64,000 nt of DNA from Fagopyrum homotropicum (lineage: Eukaryota; Streptophyta; Magnoliopsida; Caryophyllales; Polygonaceae): NCBI GenBank assembly GCA_033239125.1, contig BSWB01000007.1, positions 107,266,082-107,330,081 of the forward strand, given 5' to 3'. The position numbers and the translations under genes are program-made. Below, piece by piece: positions 1 to 12,941 of the stretch (position 1 is its first letter; each line of letters opens with the position of its first letter). A model generated the notes under the pieces. It saw only the letters and a list, made by a program, of their open reading frames with translations, did no database searches and was not told the origin of the DNA.

Positions 1-2852
1 GCGTGGAAGGGAAATACGGTTGTCACATCTTCTCCACGACCGTATAACTCTCTGGAGTGGGATACGGTTTTGGTTGTGAAATCCACGGCCGTGGAATATA
101 ATGTGTGGCCGTGGATTCTCACGTTCTCAGCCTCATCGTGGAGTTTCTCAAACTCCACTTCATGCATCTCTTCTTGTGCTTCTAAGGCTTCAATTGCCTC
201 ATTGCACTCTTCTTTTTCCCCTACATTGGTTCGACTCATAGTGATAACTTTTTGTAAAGGATCGTTAAAGAGAATCGCACTTACCTCCTCCCTAGACAAC
301 TCTTCTTCATCTTGGATATCGAATGTATCCTCATCAAAGATTGGCTCCTTCACTAGAGTGGAAAGAACAAACTCTACTTTCTCTTCCCCTATATCAAAAG
401 CGAGTCTACCATTCTTGCAATCGACTATGTAGCCGGAAGTTGCAAGAAACGGTCTTCCGAGTATGATCGGGACCGGACTATCTGCAGGAATATCAAGCAC
501 GACAAAATCAATGGGAACAAAGAATTTACCTAGCTTGACCGGGACGTCTTCTACAATACCGACGGGGCGAGTGATGGATCGATCCGCCATGTATAACGTC
601 ATCTTCACCGGTTTAGGGTCGCCTAAACCGATCTTCCTACATAATGCAAGTGGTATGATGCTCACACTTGCTCCTAAGTCACATAAAGCGTCATATGTGA
701 CATCTCCCACTCCAATGGGAATACAAAATGACCCCGGATCCTTCAACTTTGGGGGCATTTTCTCCTTCATGGTCTTGATGAGATCCGAAGAATCCGAACT
801 CATCTTGACCTCATCGAAGTCTTCTAGCTTCCTCTTGTTAGAGAGGAGCTCCTTCAAGAACTTACCATAAGCTGGCATACCTACAATAGCATCAATAAAT
901 GGTATATTAATATGCAGCTTGCTCATGAGTTCTATAAACTTACCGAATTGTTTATCTAGGCGCGCTCGCGCTCTAGATTGAGGGAATGGTAGGGGAGGTT
1001 TGTAAGCCGGAGGAGGAACGTAGATGTCTTCCTTCTCCTTCCCCTTCTCTTTGTCTTTATCCTTTTCTACGGAGACTTCAACAAACTTAGGCTGCAGATC
1101 GGTAGTTGTCACTCCGCTCCTAGTTGTGATTGCCATAACCCTTCCCTTAGGGTTGTCCTCCGTCTTTCCTGGAAGCTTCCCTTGATTCCTAAGAACTTCC
1201 TCCGCATGGCTGAACATTTGGTTTTCTAAAACCGTTTGAGCTTTATCAACCTTAGAGATTTGATCATCAACATTAATGATGCGGTTCTCCAACCCTTGTA
1301 GCTTTCCCAAAATCGTTTCCAACATGGGATCGGGCTTCTCCTTCCCTGAATTGTTTCCTCCATTAGATGATTGCCCCTGGCTTTTCAAAGGAGTAGAGGA
1401 AGAGGAAGGTGGAGTTAGTGAATTAGAATTGGAAGGATAAGAGTTACCGGAATTTTGTTGATTGGAGCGCCAATTGTTGTTGTTTGAACCCCTATTGTTG
1501 TTCCAATTATTGTTCCGGTTGTTGTTGTTCCCATTCCAATTGTTATTCCGGTTGTTGTTCCGGTTATTGTTGTTGTTGCGGTTTGTGTTATCACCGCCAT
1601 TGTTGTTGCCCAAATAGCCAACCTCCTTGCCTTGTTGCTTTGGAAAGTTGGTCTTGATAGCCTCCTTCAACTCTTTGATCTCATTGTTGAGGGAGAAAAT
1701 CTGATTTTGAGCTTCATGTGTGAGTTTCGCTCCTTGCTCCACACGATTTCCCTCCACTTTCCGGTGGGAATACTTCTCTATGACCCTTGCTTGCTTCTCA
1801 ATGAAGTCCCAAGCATCATCTTCTCTCATGTCCATGAATGTTCCACATGAGAGGGATTGGAGGTTGAATTGCGTTCCCGCATCCAGCCCCTTATAGTAAA
1901 TCTCCAGCAAGGCAAGTTTGGATATGCCATGATGAGGGCAATCCAAGAGCAAATCCTGAAACCTTTCCCAAGATTGAAACAAACTTTCGTTAGGTCTCAT
2001 GGAAAAAGCATTAATCTTACCTCTAAGTTCCGCCGTTTTGGATGGCGGAAAGAATTTGGTGAGGAACTCCGCGGAAAGGTTTTCCCACGTGTCTAGTTTC
2101 CCACTAGGAAGAGCTTGGTACTAAGACAACGCTTTCCCCTTCAAGGAGAAGAAGAAAGGCTTGAGCTTATAGTTGTTGGTAGTAGCATTCTTCGGTCTCA
2201 TTGTCTCCATCATACACTCAAAGTTTTGCAAGTGTTAGTGTGGAGATTCAGCGCTTGTTCCGCCGAATTGGCTTTGGCGAACAAGAGTAATAACTTGAGG
2301 GTTGAAACTAAACCCTTGTACATCTTCAGCATCAAAATTCACGCTCAAGCGGCGTGGTTGTTGTGTTGGATCCATCCGCTGACCAAGAGTTCTTGGCTCA
2401 TTATCCACACGTTCGATCCTCGCATTCCTAGGTAGAACGCGACGATTAGCAGCTCCTCGTGGATGGAAAGGATTCACATTGATCGTGGGATCAATTTCTT
2501 CTAGCGGTGGCATGGAAGAATCACTATCATCAGCGGATGAGTGACTTCTTCTTCTAGATCTTTATGCTCTTCTTGAGGATTTCTTGCTTCCCCCATTCTT
2601 AAGGTTGTTTAGTTCTATCCTCATTTGGAACATCATATCCTTTAGATCGTTAACTTCAGATTGATGACGATCCATTTCATCCCGACGGATGTTCTCATTC
2701 CATTGGAGTTGAGCTTCTTTCTCCGCTAACTCTGCTTGAAGATCGCGTTCGTGTTCTTCAGCCATCTTCTTTTCCTTGCGCTTTTGCCTTAAAGTTTTCT
2801 CTAACTCTTGATCAAGAGGTAAGAGATCTTCGGTGTTCCTAGACCTGCGCAT
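1..2852 (-). pseudogene. A2 gag-protease reading frame (Athila type, partial)
   Basis: This is the capsid/nucleocapsid (gag) and aspartic protease part of a retrotransposon polyprotein. The start at 2852 opens with MRRSRNTEDLLP, followed by a charged coiled-coil-like stretch, then PPLEEIDPTINVNP, the gag core (WERFQDLLLDCPHHG), an Asn-rich tract (about 1430-1610) and the protease core with DLGASVSI near 640-690. In-frame stops lie near 2559, 2232 and 2121. The last two fit CAA to TAA and TGG to TAG changes when compared with A1. From about 2120 to the window edge the frame appears open. A palindrome cluster lies in the protease-RT linker at 1-115. RT, RNase H and integrase are outside the window. 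Confidence 0.85.
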
Positions 2853-2929
2853 GCACTCAAAGTAATATCAAATAACGAGAGCAAGCTCCCAAGCTTGACA
2901 ACCGGCAACCGAATTCGGCCGAAACCAAA

Positions 2930-2947
2930 TCCCCGGAAACGGCGCCA
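2930..2947 (-). other. Primer-binding site, tRNA-Asp type (A2)
   Basis: The reverse complement reads TGGCGCCGTTTCCGGGGA, one mismatch from the complement of the 3' end of plant tRNA-Asp. It lies six bases inside the LTR end. This is the minus-strand primer site typical of Athila-type elements. Confidence 0.92.
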
Positions 2948-4133
2948 AAAACTTGTTCGCCCCTAAACGTGCGTGCAAATAAGTTTTAATTATAAAACTA
3001 GAATAAAGCAAGCGAACCCGCAGTGTACGGATCGATATAGTTAAGCAAGAATTCCAGAGTATCGAACACAGGGATTTGGGTGGGAACAAATTCAATTGCA
3101 GATTATCAAGCGAGTAAATATGAGAGTTTTTGCAAATATTGGGAAAACAACAATCCTAAAGATCCAAGTATCCAGTTGTGGCAATCGATTCAAGATTTAC
3201 TATTGATATAAAGACAGAGTTGAGATATGCAAAGGTATGCTAATGTAAGGTAATCGTACGATGAAGTTCCAAAAACCTTATATGACTCACCTACAAGACA
3301 CTCTCTATACAGGTTGTTGAGGCTTCAATATAGAAAGGTTCTAAAGGCAAGAGTTAATGTCAAATACCCAAACTTGTAATCCAAGGATCAAGACTAACTT
3401 AACCGATTGAGGTTGTGACACTCACAATCGAGGTAGAGGTTGTTGAGGCTTCACTACCACCTAGAAAAGACAAGCTAAGACTAAGTTAAAGCCAATCTTT
3501 AACTTTGGATTAAAATAAAAGCAAGTTCGTAAACTTAAGGGAAATTACGGGTGGATCTTGAGATTCCACGGTCGTGGAACTCAAGAACAAACCGTGATTT
3601 AGGGTTCGTCGACGGTTCTCTCTAACTCTCAGGGTCTAATTTGTTTACGATCGATCTATCATCATCTAAGCCACAACTATAACCCTTCACCTTAGAATTG
3701 TTAAGGGTTTTTAGCCAATAACCGTCATATTGATATTAATTTCAAGGGTTAAAATATTGAAAGATGAAAACTTCCGAAAACTTTCAATAAACCTCAAACC
3801 AATCTCAAAGTCACAATCAAGAGCAAATGTCGTCACAAGATTCGGAATAGAGCAAACAAACACAATCGTAGATAAGAAGGAAGAACGGGATGTCAATCCG
3901 TCTTCTAAATCAAACCTAAACAAGAAGAGGAATCTTCTTGCAATAACCTTCCGAATCTTTGATCTTCAGCAATCTCCACCAAAAGTGCAAGATTAGGGCA
4001 ACTCCAAGGATGAGCGCAAATTACGTCTTTTGCAAGAATCGCAAAAATCTCCAAATCGCGGCGTAGGCGAAAGTGTAAAGCGAGGTCGCAAAAGTGCGTC
4101 TAAGAGAAGGTGACGGAATCTCTCTTCGTCCGT

Positions 4134-4142
4134 CTTTTTATA
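4134..4142 (-). promoter_or_regulatory. TATA box in A2 LTR
   Basis: The minus strand reads TATAAAAAG, at the same place as TATAAAAG in both A1 LTRs. It is about 80 bp downstream of the palindrome cluster and is the likely core promoter for genomic RNA. Confidence 0.65.
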
Positions 4143-4215
4143 GGGCAAGATAAAATATCGGCCCGGCCCAATCTTCAAAAGATCGGGGCTTCAAAATGTG
4201 GCGAAAAAGATCGCC

Positions 4216-4420
4216 AAGATCACGGTCGTGGAACCTTCCACGACCGTAATTTAGAGCGTGGAAATCAACACGGTTTGAACCATGGATTCCACGACCGTAA
4301 AAGCTTCTGGAATGAACCACGCTTCTCCTACAGGGTTCCACGGCCGTGGAACTGAACGTGGTTCATAGTAAGGCCGTATTTTAGAGCGTGGTTTAGGGCA
4401 AGAACGTGATTCTTCCCTAG
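4216..4420. repeat. Family-A palindrome cluster (upstream of LTR TATA)
   Basis: Repeated half-sites CCACG and CGTGG occur as palindromes such as CCACGGCCGTGG and as spaced pairs around CTCTAAAATACGG-like spacers. A perfect 18-bp palindrome, GTTCCACGGCCGTGGAAC, lies at 4335-4352. Equivalent clusters occur in all family-A LTRs here. Confidence 0.85.
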
Positions 4421-4854
4421 CCTCGTGCATTCCTGAAGTTGACATCCATTGTGCTCCTAAGAATGCCCTTAATCCATGGACATACTCAATCAACTCGTCT
4501 TTGCTCGATTCCGTTCGGAAATGGCTCTCAATCACCTATAATCAACATAAAGCTTGTGTAGACATCTATATCGACAATATAGGCAAACTAGCTCACAAAT
4601 GCAACAATGCTAAATCAAAGACTATCAATATGAATCAAATACACTTAGAAAACGTGCCTAAAATATCACAATATTTCATGCTAACAGAAAGTACCTGGTT
4701 TCTGTCTAGGACACCAAAAATAAAACAAAGCAAAGCGAAAGCAAACTATCTAAGGTAGACTAAGAAAGGGAAAAGAAAGCAATACCTTGGGTTGCTTCCC
4801 AAGAAGCGCTTGATTTAAGGTCGCTAGCTAGACCGTACGACATCCCTAAACATG

Positions 4855-7800
4855 CTAGAAGGTATCCTTACCCCATACTTCACCTTCATCATGGGGTGAG
4901 ATAAAGAAGTCTATCAAACGTTCCAGCAAATGCAAGTGCTCATCGGGGAATGAATCATCTATGGGTAGTTTGTCCTTCTCGCGTGAAGAGGGAGGTAGCC
5001 GACGGAGGTGATCCGCAACAGAATTTTCGGATCCCTTCTTATCGCAAATCTCTAGGTCAAACTCTTGAAGCAATAGAATCCAATGAATAAGACGTGGCTT
5101 AGCATCCTTCTTAGCGAGCATGTAATGAATAGCTGCATGGTCAGTGTAAACAATAACTTTCGCTCCCACTAAGTAAGAACGAAACTTCTCGAAAGCATAT
5201 ACGCCCGCCAAGAGCTCCTTTTCGGTGATGGCGTAGTTTAATTGGGCTTCATCTAGCGTCTTGTTAACATAGTAAATGGCGTTGGTCCGGCCATCCTTCT
5301 TTTGTTCAAGAACCGCTCCTACCGCCACGTCACTCGCATCACACATGATCTCAAAGGGCAAGGTCCAAACCGGAGGTTGGATAATGGGACCGGAGATCAA
5401 CGCTTCCTTAATCCTATAAAATGCATTAAGACATTCCCGAGAAAAATCAAAAACAACATCCTTATTCAAGAGTTTAGTTCGTGGTTTATAAATCTTCGAG
5501 AAATCCTTGATGAACCTCCTAGAGAAACCTGCATGCCCGAGAAAGATCCACACACCCTTAATAGAAAAAGGGGGAGGAAGTTTCTCAATAGTCTCAATCT
5601 TAGCTCGATCGACCTCAATACCTCGGTTGGAAACGAGGTGTCCTAGCACAATGTCTTCATTAACCTAAAAATGACACTTCTCCCAATTCAAAACGAGATT
5701 AGTGTCTTTACATCTTTGTAGAACTAGAGAAAGGTTAGATAGGCAATCATCAAAAGAGGAACCATATACTGAAAAGTCATCCATAAATACCTCCATGATC
5801 TCCTGTATATACTCGGAATAGATAGTCATCATGCATCGCTGGAAGGTAGCGGGTGCATTACATAATCCAGATGGCATCCTTCTATAAGCGAATGTCCCCC
5901 ACGGACAAGTGAAAGTGGTCTTCTCTTGATCATCCGGATGGATAGTAATCTGAAAGAAGCCACTATAACCATCTATATAGCAAATATGTGAATGTTGGGC
6001 TAACCGTTCGAACATTTGATCAATGAAGGAAAGTGGAAAATGGTCCTTCCAATTGGCCACGTCTAGCTTCCTGTAATCGATGCACACCCTCCAGCCCGTA
6101 ACGGTCCTAGTTGGCATCAACTCGTTGTTCTTATTCGTCACAACGGTCATCTCTCCTTTCTTCGGAACTACATGCACTGGGCTAACCCACTTGCTATCCG
6201 AGATAGGAAATATGATACTTGCATCCAACAACTTAAGAATTTCTTTCTTCACAACCTCTTTCATGATCGGATTTAACCATCTTTGAGGTTCCCGTGAAGT
6301 CTTATGATCGTCCTCCACGCAGAAAGAAGGCTTAATACCAATAAGATCATCAATAGTATAACCCAAAGCCTTTTGATGTTTTCTCAAGACATGCATCAGT
6401 TTAGATAATTCAGTTTCGAAAAGGAAGCACTAACGATGACGGGATAAGTGGAATCCGGTCCAAGGAAAACATACCTCAAGTGACTTGGAAGCAGTTTAAG
6501 CTCCACAACTGGGGGTGTTTTCTGAGGGGGATCCTTGCTTCCTCCTTCCAGTGGAGTAGACTTAGATCGAAGAACTGGACTTTTAGAAGTCTCAGTTGAT
6601 ATCATCTCGCTTGCGACCTCGTTCGAGGTCCTAAGTGGGTGACCGAGATGTTCTTCAGATAAGAACACCTCGCTTGGTCCAGAAAGTGCTTCGGTCGAGG
6701 TACTGGAACTGGGACCAAAACTGGAGATTCTCTTCTTCTGGATTAGTCTTTCAATCATAGCTCCTGGATCTTCTTCAAGTGCCTTTAAGCTCCGTATATC
6801 TGCATCACAAGAAGCATCTATACCTTCCTCTATTAAGCTGAAACTAATAACTCTTTCAAGAGGATCATTAATAAGGATAGAGCTCACAAATTCTCTCGAT
6901 TCTTCTTCATCATAGATGTTGAAGATATCATCTTCTAGCGGCTCTCCTTTCATTTCAGCAAGCAATGCAAACTCCACTTGATCTCCGCCAATGTTGAATT
7001 TTAACTTGGCGTTCTTACAATCCATATTGTAACCCGAAGTTGCTAGAAATGGTCTCCCGAGAATGATAGGAACGGGATAATCTGCGGGAATATCAAGCAT
7101 AACAAAGTCAATAGGTAAGTAGAAGTTAACTAACTTAACCGGAACATCTTCCAAAATACCCACGGGATGGGTAATGGAGCGGTCCGCCATGTATAACCTT
7201 ATCTTCACCGGCTTGGGCTCTCCAAGTCCGATCTTCACACATAGCTCCAGCGGGATGATGCTCACGCTGGCTCCTAGATCACACAACGCCTCACAAGTAA
7301 CATCCCCAACTTGAATGGGAATGCAAAATGAGCCGGGATCTCTCAACTTGGGTGGCATCTTCTCCTTCATGACTTGAATGAGCTCCGAGGATTTAGACAT
7401 CCTTGCTTCACCAAAAGCTTCTAGCTTCCTCTTCCTTGATAGAATCTCTTATAAGAACTTCCCATAGGCGGGCATCCCTAGAATAGCATCAAGGAAAGGG
7501 ATGTTAATATGTAATTTATTCATCAAGTCAAGGAACTTACCAAAGTGCTTGTCTAGATGTGCTCTAGCCCTTCACTGGGGGAATGAAAGTGGTGGTTTAT
7601 ATGCAGGAGGTGGAACATAAACTTCAGTTTTGTCCGTCGCTTTTTGGGACTCCACCTCGGGTGGCACCTCGACCGAAGTGTTCATCGTCTGTACCTGGAC
7701 CGAGGTGTTCTTCGTCTGCACTAACATCGACTAAGGCACTGGATCTGCAGTTTTCAGTCCACTTCTCGTCGTTATTGCCATGATCTGTCCCTTAGGGTTG

Positions 7801-9295
7801 CTCTCTGTCCTTGTTGGGAGCTTCCCTTGATCTCTTGGTGCTTCATTCGCCTTATTAAAGAATTGTTGCTCTGAGGCTTTTTGTGCCTTCGAAAATGAAG
7901 TCATGGACGTCTCCATAGCATTGAGCTTGATCAAGATGGCCTCCAGCACTGCATCTTTCTCCTCTGGCTGGGACGAACTTGATCCAAACTCCTGGCTCTT
8001 CAATGGAGTAGAAGAAGAAGAAGAAGAGAAAGGGTTAGAGGAATTATTAGAATTGGAATTAGAGTAAGGGTTATCCGAATTTTGATTGTTAGATCTCCAA
8101 TTGTTGTTGTTGGAGCCTCTATTGTTGTTGTAGTTGTTGTTCCGGAAACCGTGATTGTTGTTCCTTGACCTTTGATATCCTCCCTCTTCTTTCTTGGTGT
8201 GAGCAGCCAAAAGGTCCTTCAATTACTTCACATCATTCTTGAGGGAGATGAGTCGATTATCATTTGATGGAGCTTCCTGGAAATTAACTCTCTTAACTCC
8301 ATTTTTAGCTCCTTGGTAGGAGTATTTCTCCTTGTGCAAAGCTTATTTTTCAATGAACTCCCAAGCTTCATCAATCGGCATGTCCATGAATGTTTCGGCG
8401 GATAGTAGTTGAAGGTTGAATTGGGTAGCTCTATCCAATCCCTTGAAATAAATCTCCATTAACTCTATCTTTGGAATCCCATGATGTGGGCAATCCAATA
8501 GAACATCTTCAAATCTCTCCCATGACTTGCAAAAACTCTCCTTGTCCTTCATGATGAATGTATTGATCTTCCCTCTCATCTCAGCGGTTTTGGAGGGGGG
8601 AAGAATTTTGTTAAGAACTCCGTTATCATCTCCTCCCAAGTGTTGATCTTTCCGGGAGGAAGAGATTGATACCAAGTAAGCGCCCTGTCCTTAAGAGAAA
8701 AGTAAAAAGGCCTTAGCTTGTAATTATTATTTTCCAGCCTTGAACGTCTCAAGGTCTCCATCAAAATCTCATAGTTCTATAAATGTTGATGCGGAGACTC
8801 CCTCTCTAAACCTCCAACCTGGCATTGGTGGATCATGGATAGAACTTGCGGACGAAGTTCATAATCATGCTCCGTTGGATCACCTAAGTTGACTCCTGGA
8901 CGCCTTACTTGCTGGTTTGGGTCCATCCTCTGTCATAAGGTCTGTAGAATACTTGGAAAACGAACATCTCGGACAGACATCGGAGGTGGAAGTATCTCGG
9001 CCACGGCAACTGGAGCGGGGTCCTGCCTCGGTCGAGGGTGTGGTCGATGCAGAATCTGGGCTCGTAGCTCAGCCATATTTGCTTCTAACTCTGCAGTTCT
9101 GTTGCGAGTTTGCTCCCTCTCTCGCTGCAGTTCTTCCCTCTTGAGGCGCAGCTGTTCCATCGCCTCCTTCAATTCGGCCTCAAGATCGCGATTTTCTTGG
9201 TTGGCCATTTTCGCTTCTTTCAAGCGTCTTTTTTATGTCTATTCTTGTTCGGGATCGTAAGGAACGATTTCCTTCCCATCACGGGTTCTTCGCAT
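4855..9295 (-). pseudogene. B2 gag-pol remnant (gag, protease, RT, RNase H; integrase deleted)
   Basis: The polyprotein remnant of an Athila-type element starts at 9295 (MRRTR-like) with a charged helical gag region to about 8930. The gag core follows (8343-8764), then an Asn/Ser-rich tract (about 8030-8200), protease with DLGASVSI near 7270, RT with FMDDFSVYG near 5761-5787, and RNase H with YTDHAAIHYM near 5130-5160. The frame is broken several times, including a stop between RT and RNase H near 5664. After the RNase H tail the sequence jumps to the last codons of integrase (VWG near 4870), so zinc-binding and catalytic integrase parts are gone. Family-B palindromes lie in linkers at 6590-6715, 7655-7740 and 8970-9055. 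Confidence 0.85.
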
Positions 9296-9399
9296 AAACC
9301 TAAGAAAAAGAACCTGCGAAAGTCACTCAAGTAGAGTGGTTAGTAGCAACACGGGCAATTGCCAAAAAGACAACTGCAACCGGCTTGGTCTAGACCAAG

Positions 9400-9417
9400 T
9401 CCCCGACAACGGCGCCA
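9400..9417 (-). other. Primer-binding site, tRNA-Asp type (B2)
   Basis: The reverse complement reads TGGCGCCGTTGTCGGGGA, one mismatch from the usual Athila site. It is separated by six bases from the LTR end at 9424. Confidence 0.9.
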
Positions 9418-9423
9418 AAAACT

Positions 9424-10078
9424 TGTTCGCTTCAAACGGTGTGTGCAAGCTTTAAATTTATATCCCAAGAAATATGCTTAAAACAAGGATGCGAACCCGC
9501 AATGTACGGATCAATTAAAGTAAAAGCAAGAATTCCGGGGTGTCGATCTCAGGAACTTAGGTGAAACAGAGTAAGTATAGGTTGTCAATGTAACTAATAA
9601 CAACGAAAGCGATTAAAGAAATCAAAAAGATGATAATAAGGTCAATTAAAGAAAATATGTATATTCTAGGGATTAAAGCGTCTAGTTGTGGTTCCAACTC
9701 AAGATCTCAAGATAAGCGGACAAGGCTGAGATTTTGCAAAGGGAAGGTGTTTCTAAAGTGGGAATAGATTACCGGGTAAGTCTCACTACTCACTAACCCC
9801 TAACCAAAAGCTCCTATTACCGGGTAAGTCTCAAAGTACTAAGGAAAGGAATTATAAACTCAAACCAACACATCAACTAAGGGAATAGAATCAACCTTTA
9901 CCGGGTAAGTTTCAGGCTAACTCACAAAGATGGAATGAAGGCACACTCAAACCCCAATAAAGGATAGACCTTTATTACCTACACTTATGATCTTGGGTGA
10001 TCAAACTAAGGAATCACCATGTAAGTCTCATCCTAGGCTTGCATTGAACCAGGAAAGGTGTAATAAGAATAGGTTTTG
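9424..10078 (-). repeat. Truncated 5' LTR of B2
   Basis: This matches the 3' third of the B1 LTR from the TGTTCGC end, including several copies of the TTACCGGGTAAGTCTC motif (near 9770, 9820, 9900; a decayed one near 10020). Similarity ends at AATAAGAATAGG (about 10078). Beyond that the sequence belongs to another repeat. Confidence 0.82.
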
Positions 10079-11214
10079 GATCTAAGATTCAAGTCTCATG
10101 TCAACAGCCTTTCTCCACTACTCTACCTCGCAGATCTTACTTCAACTCTCAATAGAACAAGATCCTTACATACAACCATCGACAGTCTTTAGTCCTTCAC
10201 CATGCTACCTAAAGAAACAATCTATTCTACTCCTAACTCCCTCCAAAGTCAGCCATTGCAACATCCTACAGTAGTACATCTATGATGCTACAGAAGAAAA
10301 CTAGAGCAGTACACGGATCTGAAGGTTTGGAGTGCAGAAGACTCACCCAACCCTTGTCCGTAGCAGCCCCTTGACGAGGCGAGAAGGGAAGCAGTCCGGC
10401 GTGGCTCGTGATGAACCTTCTCTTCAACCGATTTCGTTTGGCCAAGGTTATATATTCTGCACGTCTGCGGTTCTAGCTGAAGGAGTCGTTATTCGTTGGC
10501 CGGTTATTTTGTTTATACAGAAGGTCGAAGGGTCTGATGTTGGCTCCGACACTGTCGTAGGTTGGCTACTGGTTCCGTTCGACCGTTGGTTGAAGACGTT
10601 TGGGTTGCAGAGTCGGCTGTGTAACAAGGCTCTCGTCATTCAGAGGCCGAGAAAAAGACAGAAAGGAGAAGGGGAACACTACTCACCGGTCTGGAGTGAT
10701 GCTGCTCGTTGGTCGGTCTTCGTCGTCACCTCTTCCGGCTTGCAGTCGCGGTAGTGAGCGTTGGTGCTGGTTCGGGTTCGTCCCGGCTGTGCGGCGTCTT
10801 CTATTTTGCTTCTGTCGTGCAACGAGGCTCGTAAGGGCTGTTACGGTGTTCTGATTTGGTGATGTTATTAGATTAGGTTAAGTTCATGGATTAGGTAAAA
10901 CCTTCAGCAATTAGGGTAAGGTAAATGTTGGGCCGGCAGAAGGGTTATTGGGCAAGATGTTGGGACTGCTCATCTAATTAAAAGAGGGGCTGAATGAATA
11001 AATCGTTACTCGCACGGAGCCGCTCTTTGGTTTTTTTTTAAATGTAAGGAATTATTATACGAGTTACATAAGTTATCATTTTATGTGAATCAAGGTCACA
11101 TAAATTGATAGAATTTAATATTGTTTTATTTTATTTAAAAGAATAAAGGTTGAGGGATGGGAATCCGGTCCGTTCGATTTTAAACGGAAATTTAAATTTT
11201 TTCTGGGTATTACA
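10079..11214 (-). repeat. Tekay-like LTR fragment, divergent subfamily
   Basis: The right end (CTGGGTATTACA at 11214) and the preceding Pu-rich and ATTTTATGTGAAT...CACATAAATT stretch resemble the right ends of the LTRs at 49444-52440 and 60866-63966. A middle part rich in GGGCTGAA-type sequence is also shared. The left end lacks the expected TGTAAC terminus, so it is truncated. I see no credible gene in it; the GC-rich open frames at 10332-10854 look incidental. Confidence 0.6.
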
Positions 11215-11480
11215 ACCACAGCCACCACCGCGATCCCGAGGCTCATCAGAGGATAGACGAGCTCTCTCGTCACATGGAGCAGTCATTCCGTACTCTACGT
11301 ACGGACATGGGAGGCCGCCTTGACACGCAAACTAGCGAGATAGGTGCCATGAGGCATGAGATGCAAGAGAGTCATCACTGCCAGCGCCGCATGATGGAGC
11401 TGCAATTTCAGCAACATATGGGATATCCATTCGATCCATCATTGTACCCATTCCACCCACCTCCTCCTCCGGATGCATGA
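11215..11480 (+). pseudogene. B3 env-like (Athila ORF-1) C-terminal fragment
   Basis: This is the C-terminal tail of the post-pol ORF. It carries a heptad-like segment followed by CQRRMMELQFQQHMGYPFDPS and a Pro-rich end (PPPPPDA, stop at 11478-11480). The end of the B1 ORF (to 32552) has the same layout (CRMMEIQF, MGYSFDPSQYP, Pro run). The N-terminal domain is missing. The function of this ORF is not established; comparison with envelope genes is by position only. Confidence 0.75.
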
Positions 11481-12941
11481 TCGAGCCTTTCACGAAGTTG
11501 CTTCCATTTTTGTTTCTCTTCTTAATTTTGCAGATATGCTTTGACATTGTAAGTGTTTTTCTCTAGACTTTTTATATCCATCGGGACGATGTTTCCTAAG
11601 TATGGGGTGCATTGAGATATTACCATCTATAATAACCGACTTATGTGCCTATGACTATTTCTACTGCTTCTATTATGTGCTTAGAGGCAATTTTGTACAT
11701 TACATGCAGTGCACCAGTATTTTTTATCGAAAAAAACGTACAAAACTGCTTTGAAATTTTTTTTTTCTCGACCGAAATGACGTATGGTCAAAAGAGGTGA
11801 CCATAACAAGAACTTACCTCGTCCAATACCTCGTTTGCCCTTAAGCATCTCGACCGAGATGGGTTTCGAAAACGTGAAATTTTTGAAAAATTTTGTGCTT
11901 CTAAGGTGGATATGATCCCAATGATGGAAATTGATTGATGATTAGTTTTTATGATCTTTATTAGTTTGAAATTATTTAAGATATATCTAAGGTATGATTG
12001 CTTTGTCTAAAATTTGAGCATGCTTAGTAAGTTATTTTATCCAAACCATGTTGAATTTGAAAGTTGACATTGCATTATGAGTTCTCTCACATCCTTATTG
12101 GAATGATTGAGCCAATTCATTATTCTTTCTTCCTATTCTTGATCATGCTTTTAACCCCTCGTTGAAATATGTTTACCTTCCTTTACCTATCCAGAAACTT
12201 GGAAGCAAGAAAGCGAAAAGCAAGTGAAAGACGATGTTGAAAGGAGAAGAAGTGTAAGAAAACAATAGGTTTGGGGACGTTAGTCATGAGGATGAGTAAC
12301 TCGGAACCATTCACATAGTTGGTTGTTTGTGTATTTCCAAATCCCGTTTGATTGATAGTTCTAATGGGTCATGGTATGTGCATCAAGGTTTGAGGCATCT
12401 TGAAAAATTGAGATTAGCTGATCTCCAAGGCTTCGGTTATTGTGCACCTCTGGCTATGTTCTCAAAAAGTGAAAAGTAAAGCAAAATGCTAAAAAGAAGC
12501 AACAAAATCTTGTTGATAAAGTGAAGTTCAAAGTTGTGAAGTTCTTATCCTTTTCCCGGATTTAGCACCACAATATCCTTTATACATTCCATGTCTAACA
12601 CGTTTCTTGACCTTGATTGAAAGCCCTTGAGACCATGAGCATGTTTTTTGACTTTGTGGTTTAAACTAGATTATTCATAATTGATTTTGATGAGTATGAT
12701 TTGCTACACATTTTATGATCTCAAGTGAAGTATGATTAGCTTTCTTATATCTATGACTTGTTTTTATTATATATTGACTCTTACTGGCTATGAAACATTC
12801 TCTAAGGGTGATCTATGGGAAGAAGCATACAAAAAGTGTAAAAGTTTTTTTACTGAGTTTAACTGATCATAAATCATTCTATCTTGTGTCTAACACTTGA
12901 ACCTTCCTTGGCGACATGCAAGAGGAAAGTATGGGGTATTT
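11481..12941 (+). repeat. B3 3' noncoding region with two AAGTATGGGG motifs
   Basis: There is no coding potential. AAGTATGGGG occurs at 11598-11607, just after the env-like stop, and again at 12927-12936, six bases before the LTR. Palindromes of family-B type lie at 11767-11860, including CATCTCGACCGAGATG. The part around 12260-12620 resembles the equivalent region of family A (44100-44410), so this noncoding segment is conserved between families. Confidence 0.75.

Larger units (their letters stand above)
1..4686 (-). mobile_element. Athila-type Ty3/gypsy element A2, 5' half (PR, gag, PBS, 5' LTR)
   Basis: Read on the minus strand, this is a 5' LTR, a tRNA-Asp primer site, gag and protease, running off the left window edge before reverse transcriptase. 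Family A is defined by close similarity to the complete copy A1 (33365-46457). Its right LTR end (CTAACA at 4686) abuts post-pol sequence of a B-family element in the same orientation, so A2 inserted into B2. The other end, and so the target duplication, lies outside the window; the right-hand candidate is GAAAG at 4687-4691. Confidence 0.9.
2954..4686 (-). repeat. 5' LTR of A2 (1733 bp)
   Basis: The LTR runs from TGTTCGC at 2954 (its 3' end on the minus strand) to CTAACA at 4686, giving TGTT...AACA ends. It aligns along its length with the A1 LTRs. It holds two palindrome clusters (3543-3612 and 4216-4420) and a TATA box at 4134-4142. It also contains the GAAGCCTCAACAACCT motif twice (minus strand near 3318 and 3440), as in A1. 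No coding gene lies here; the short open frames are incidental. Confidence 0.9.
4687..10078 (-). mobile_element. Athila-type element B2, truncated (pol remnant to 5' LTR)
   Basis: On the minus strand this is part of a B-family LTR, a tRNA-Asp primer site, gag, protease, RT, RNase H and the start of the post-pol spacer. It is interrupted by A2 on the left and broken at about 10078, where similarity to the B1 LTR stops. Integrase is missing by internal deletion. The post-pol stretch 4687-4854 matches B1 near 30330-30450, including the conserved GGGAGGCAACCCAAGGTAT. Confidence 0.88.

Noticed and set aside
70..870. Plus-strand open frames over the A2 protease region
   Set aside because: They are antisense shadows of the minus-strand gag-protease frame; the equivalent antisense frames also appear opposite A1.
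10332..10854. Possible GC-rich host gene
   Set aside because: Overlapping open frames on both strands, no recognisable domain, and position inside a Tekay-like LTR fragment.
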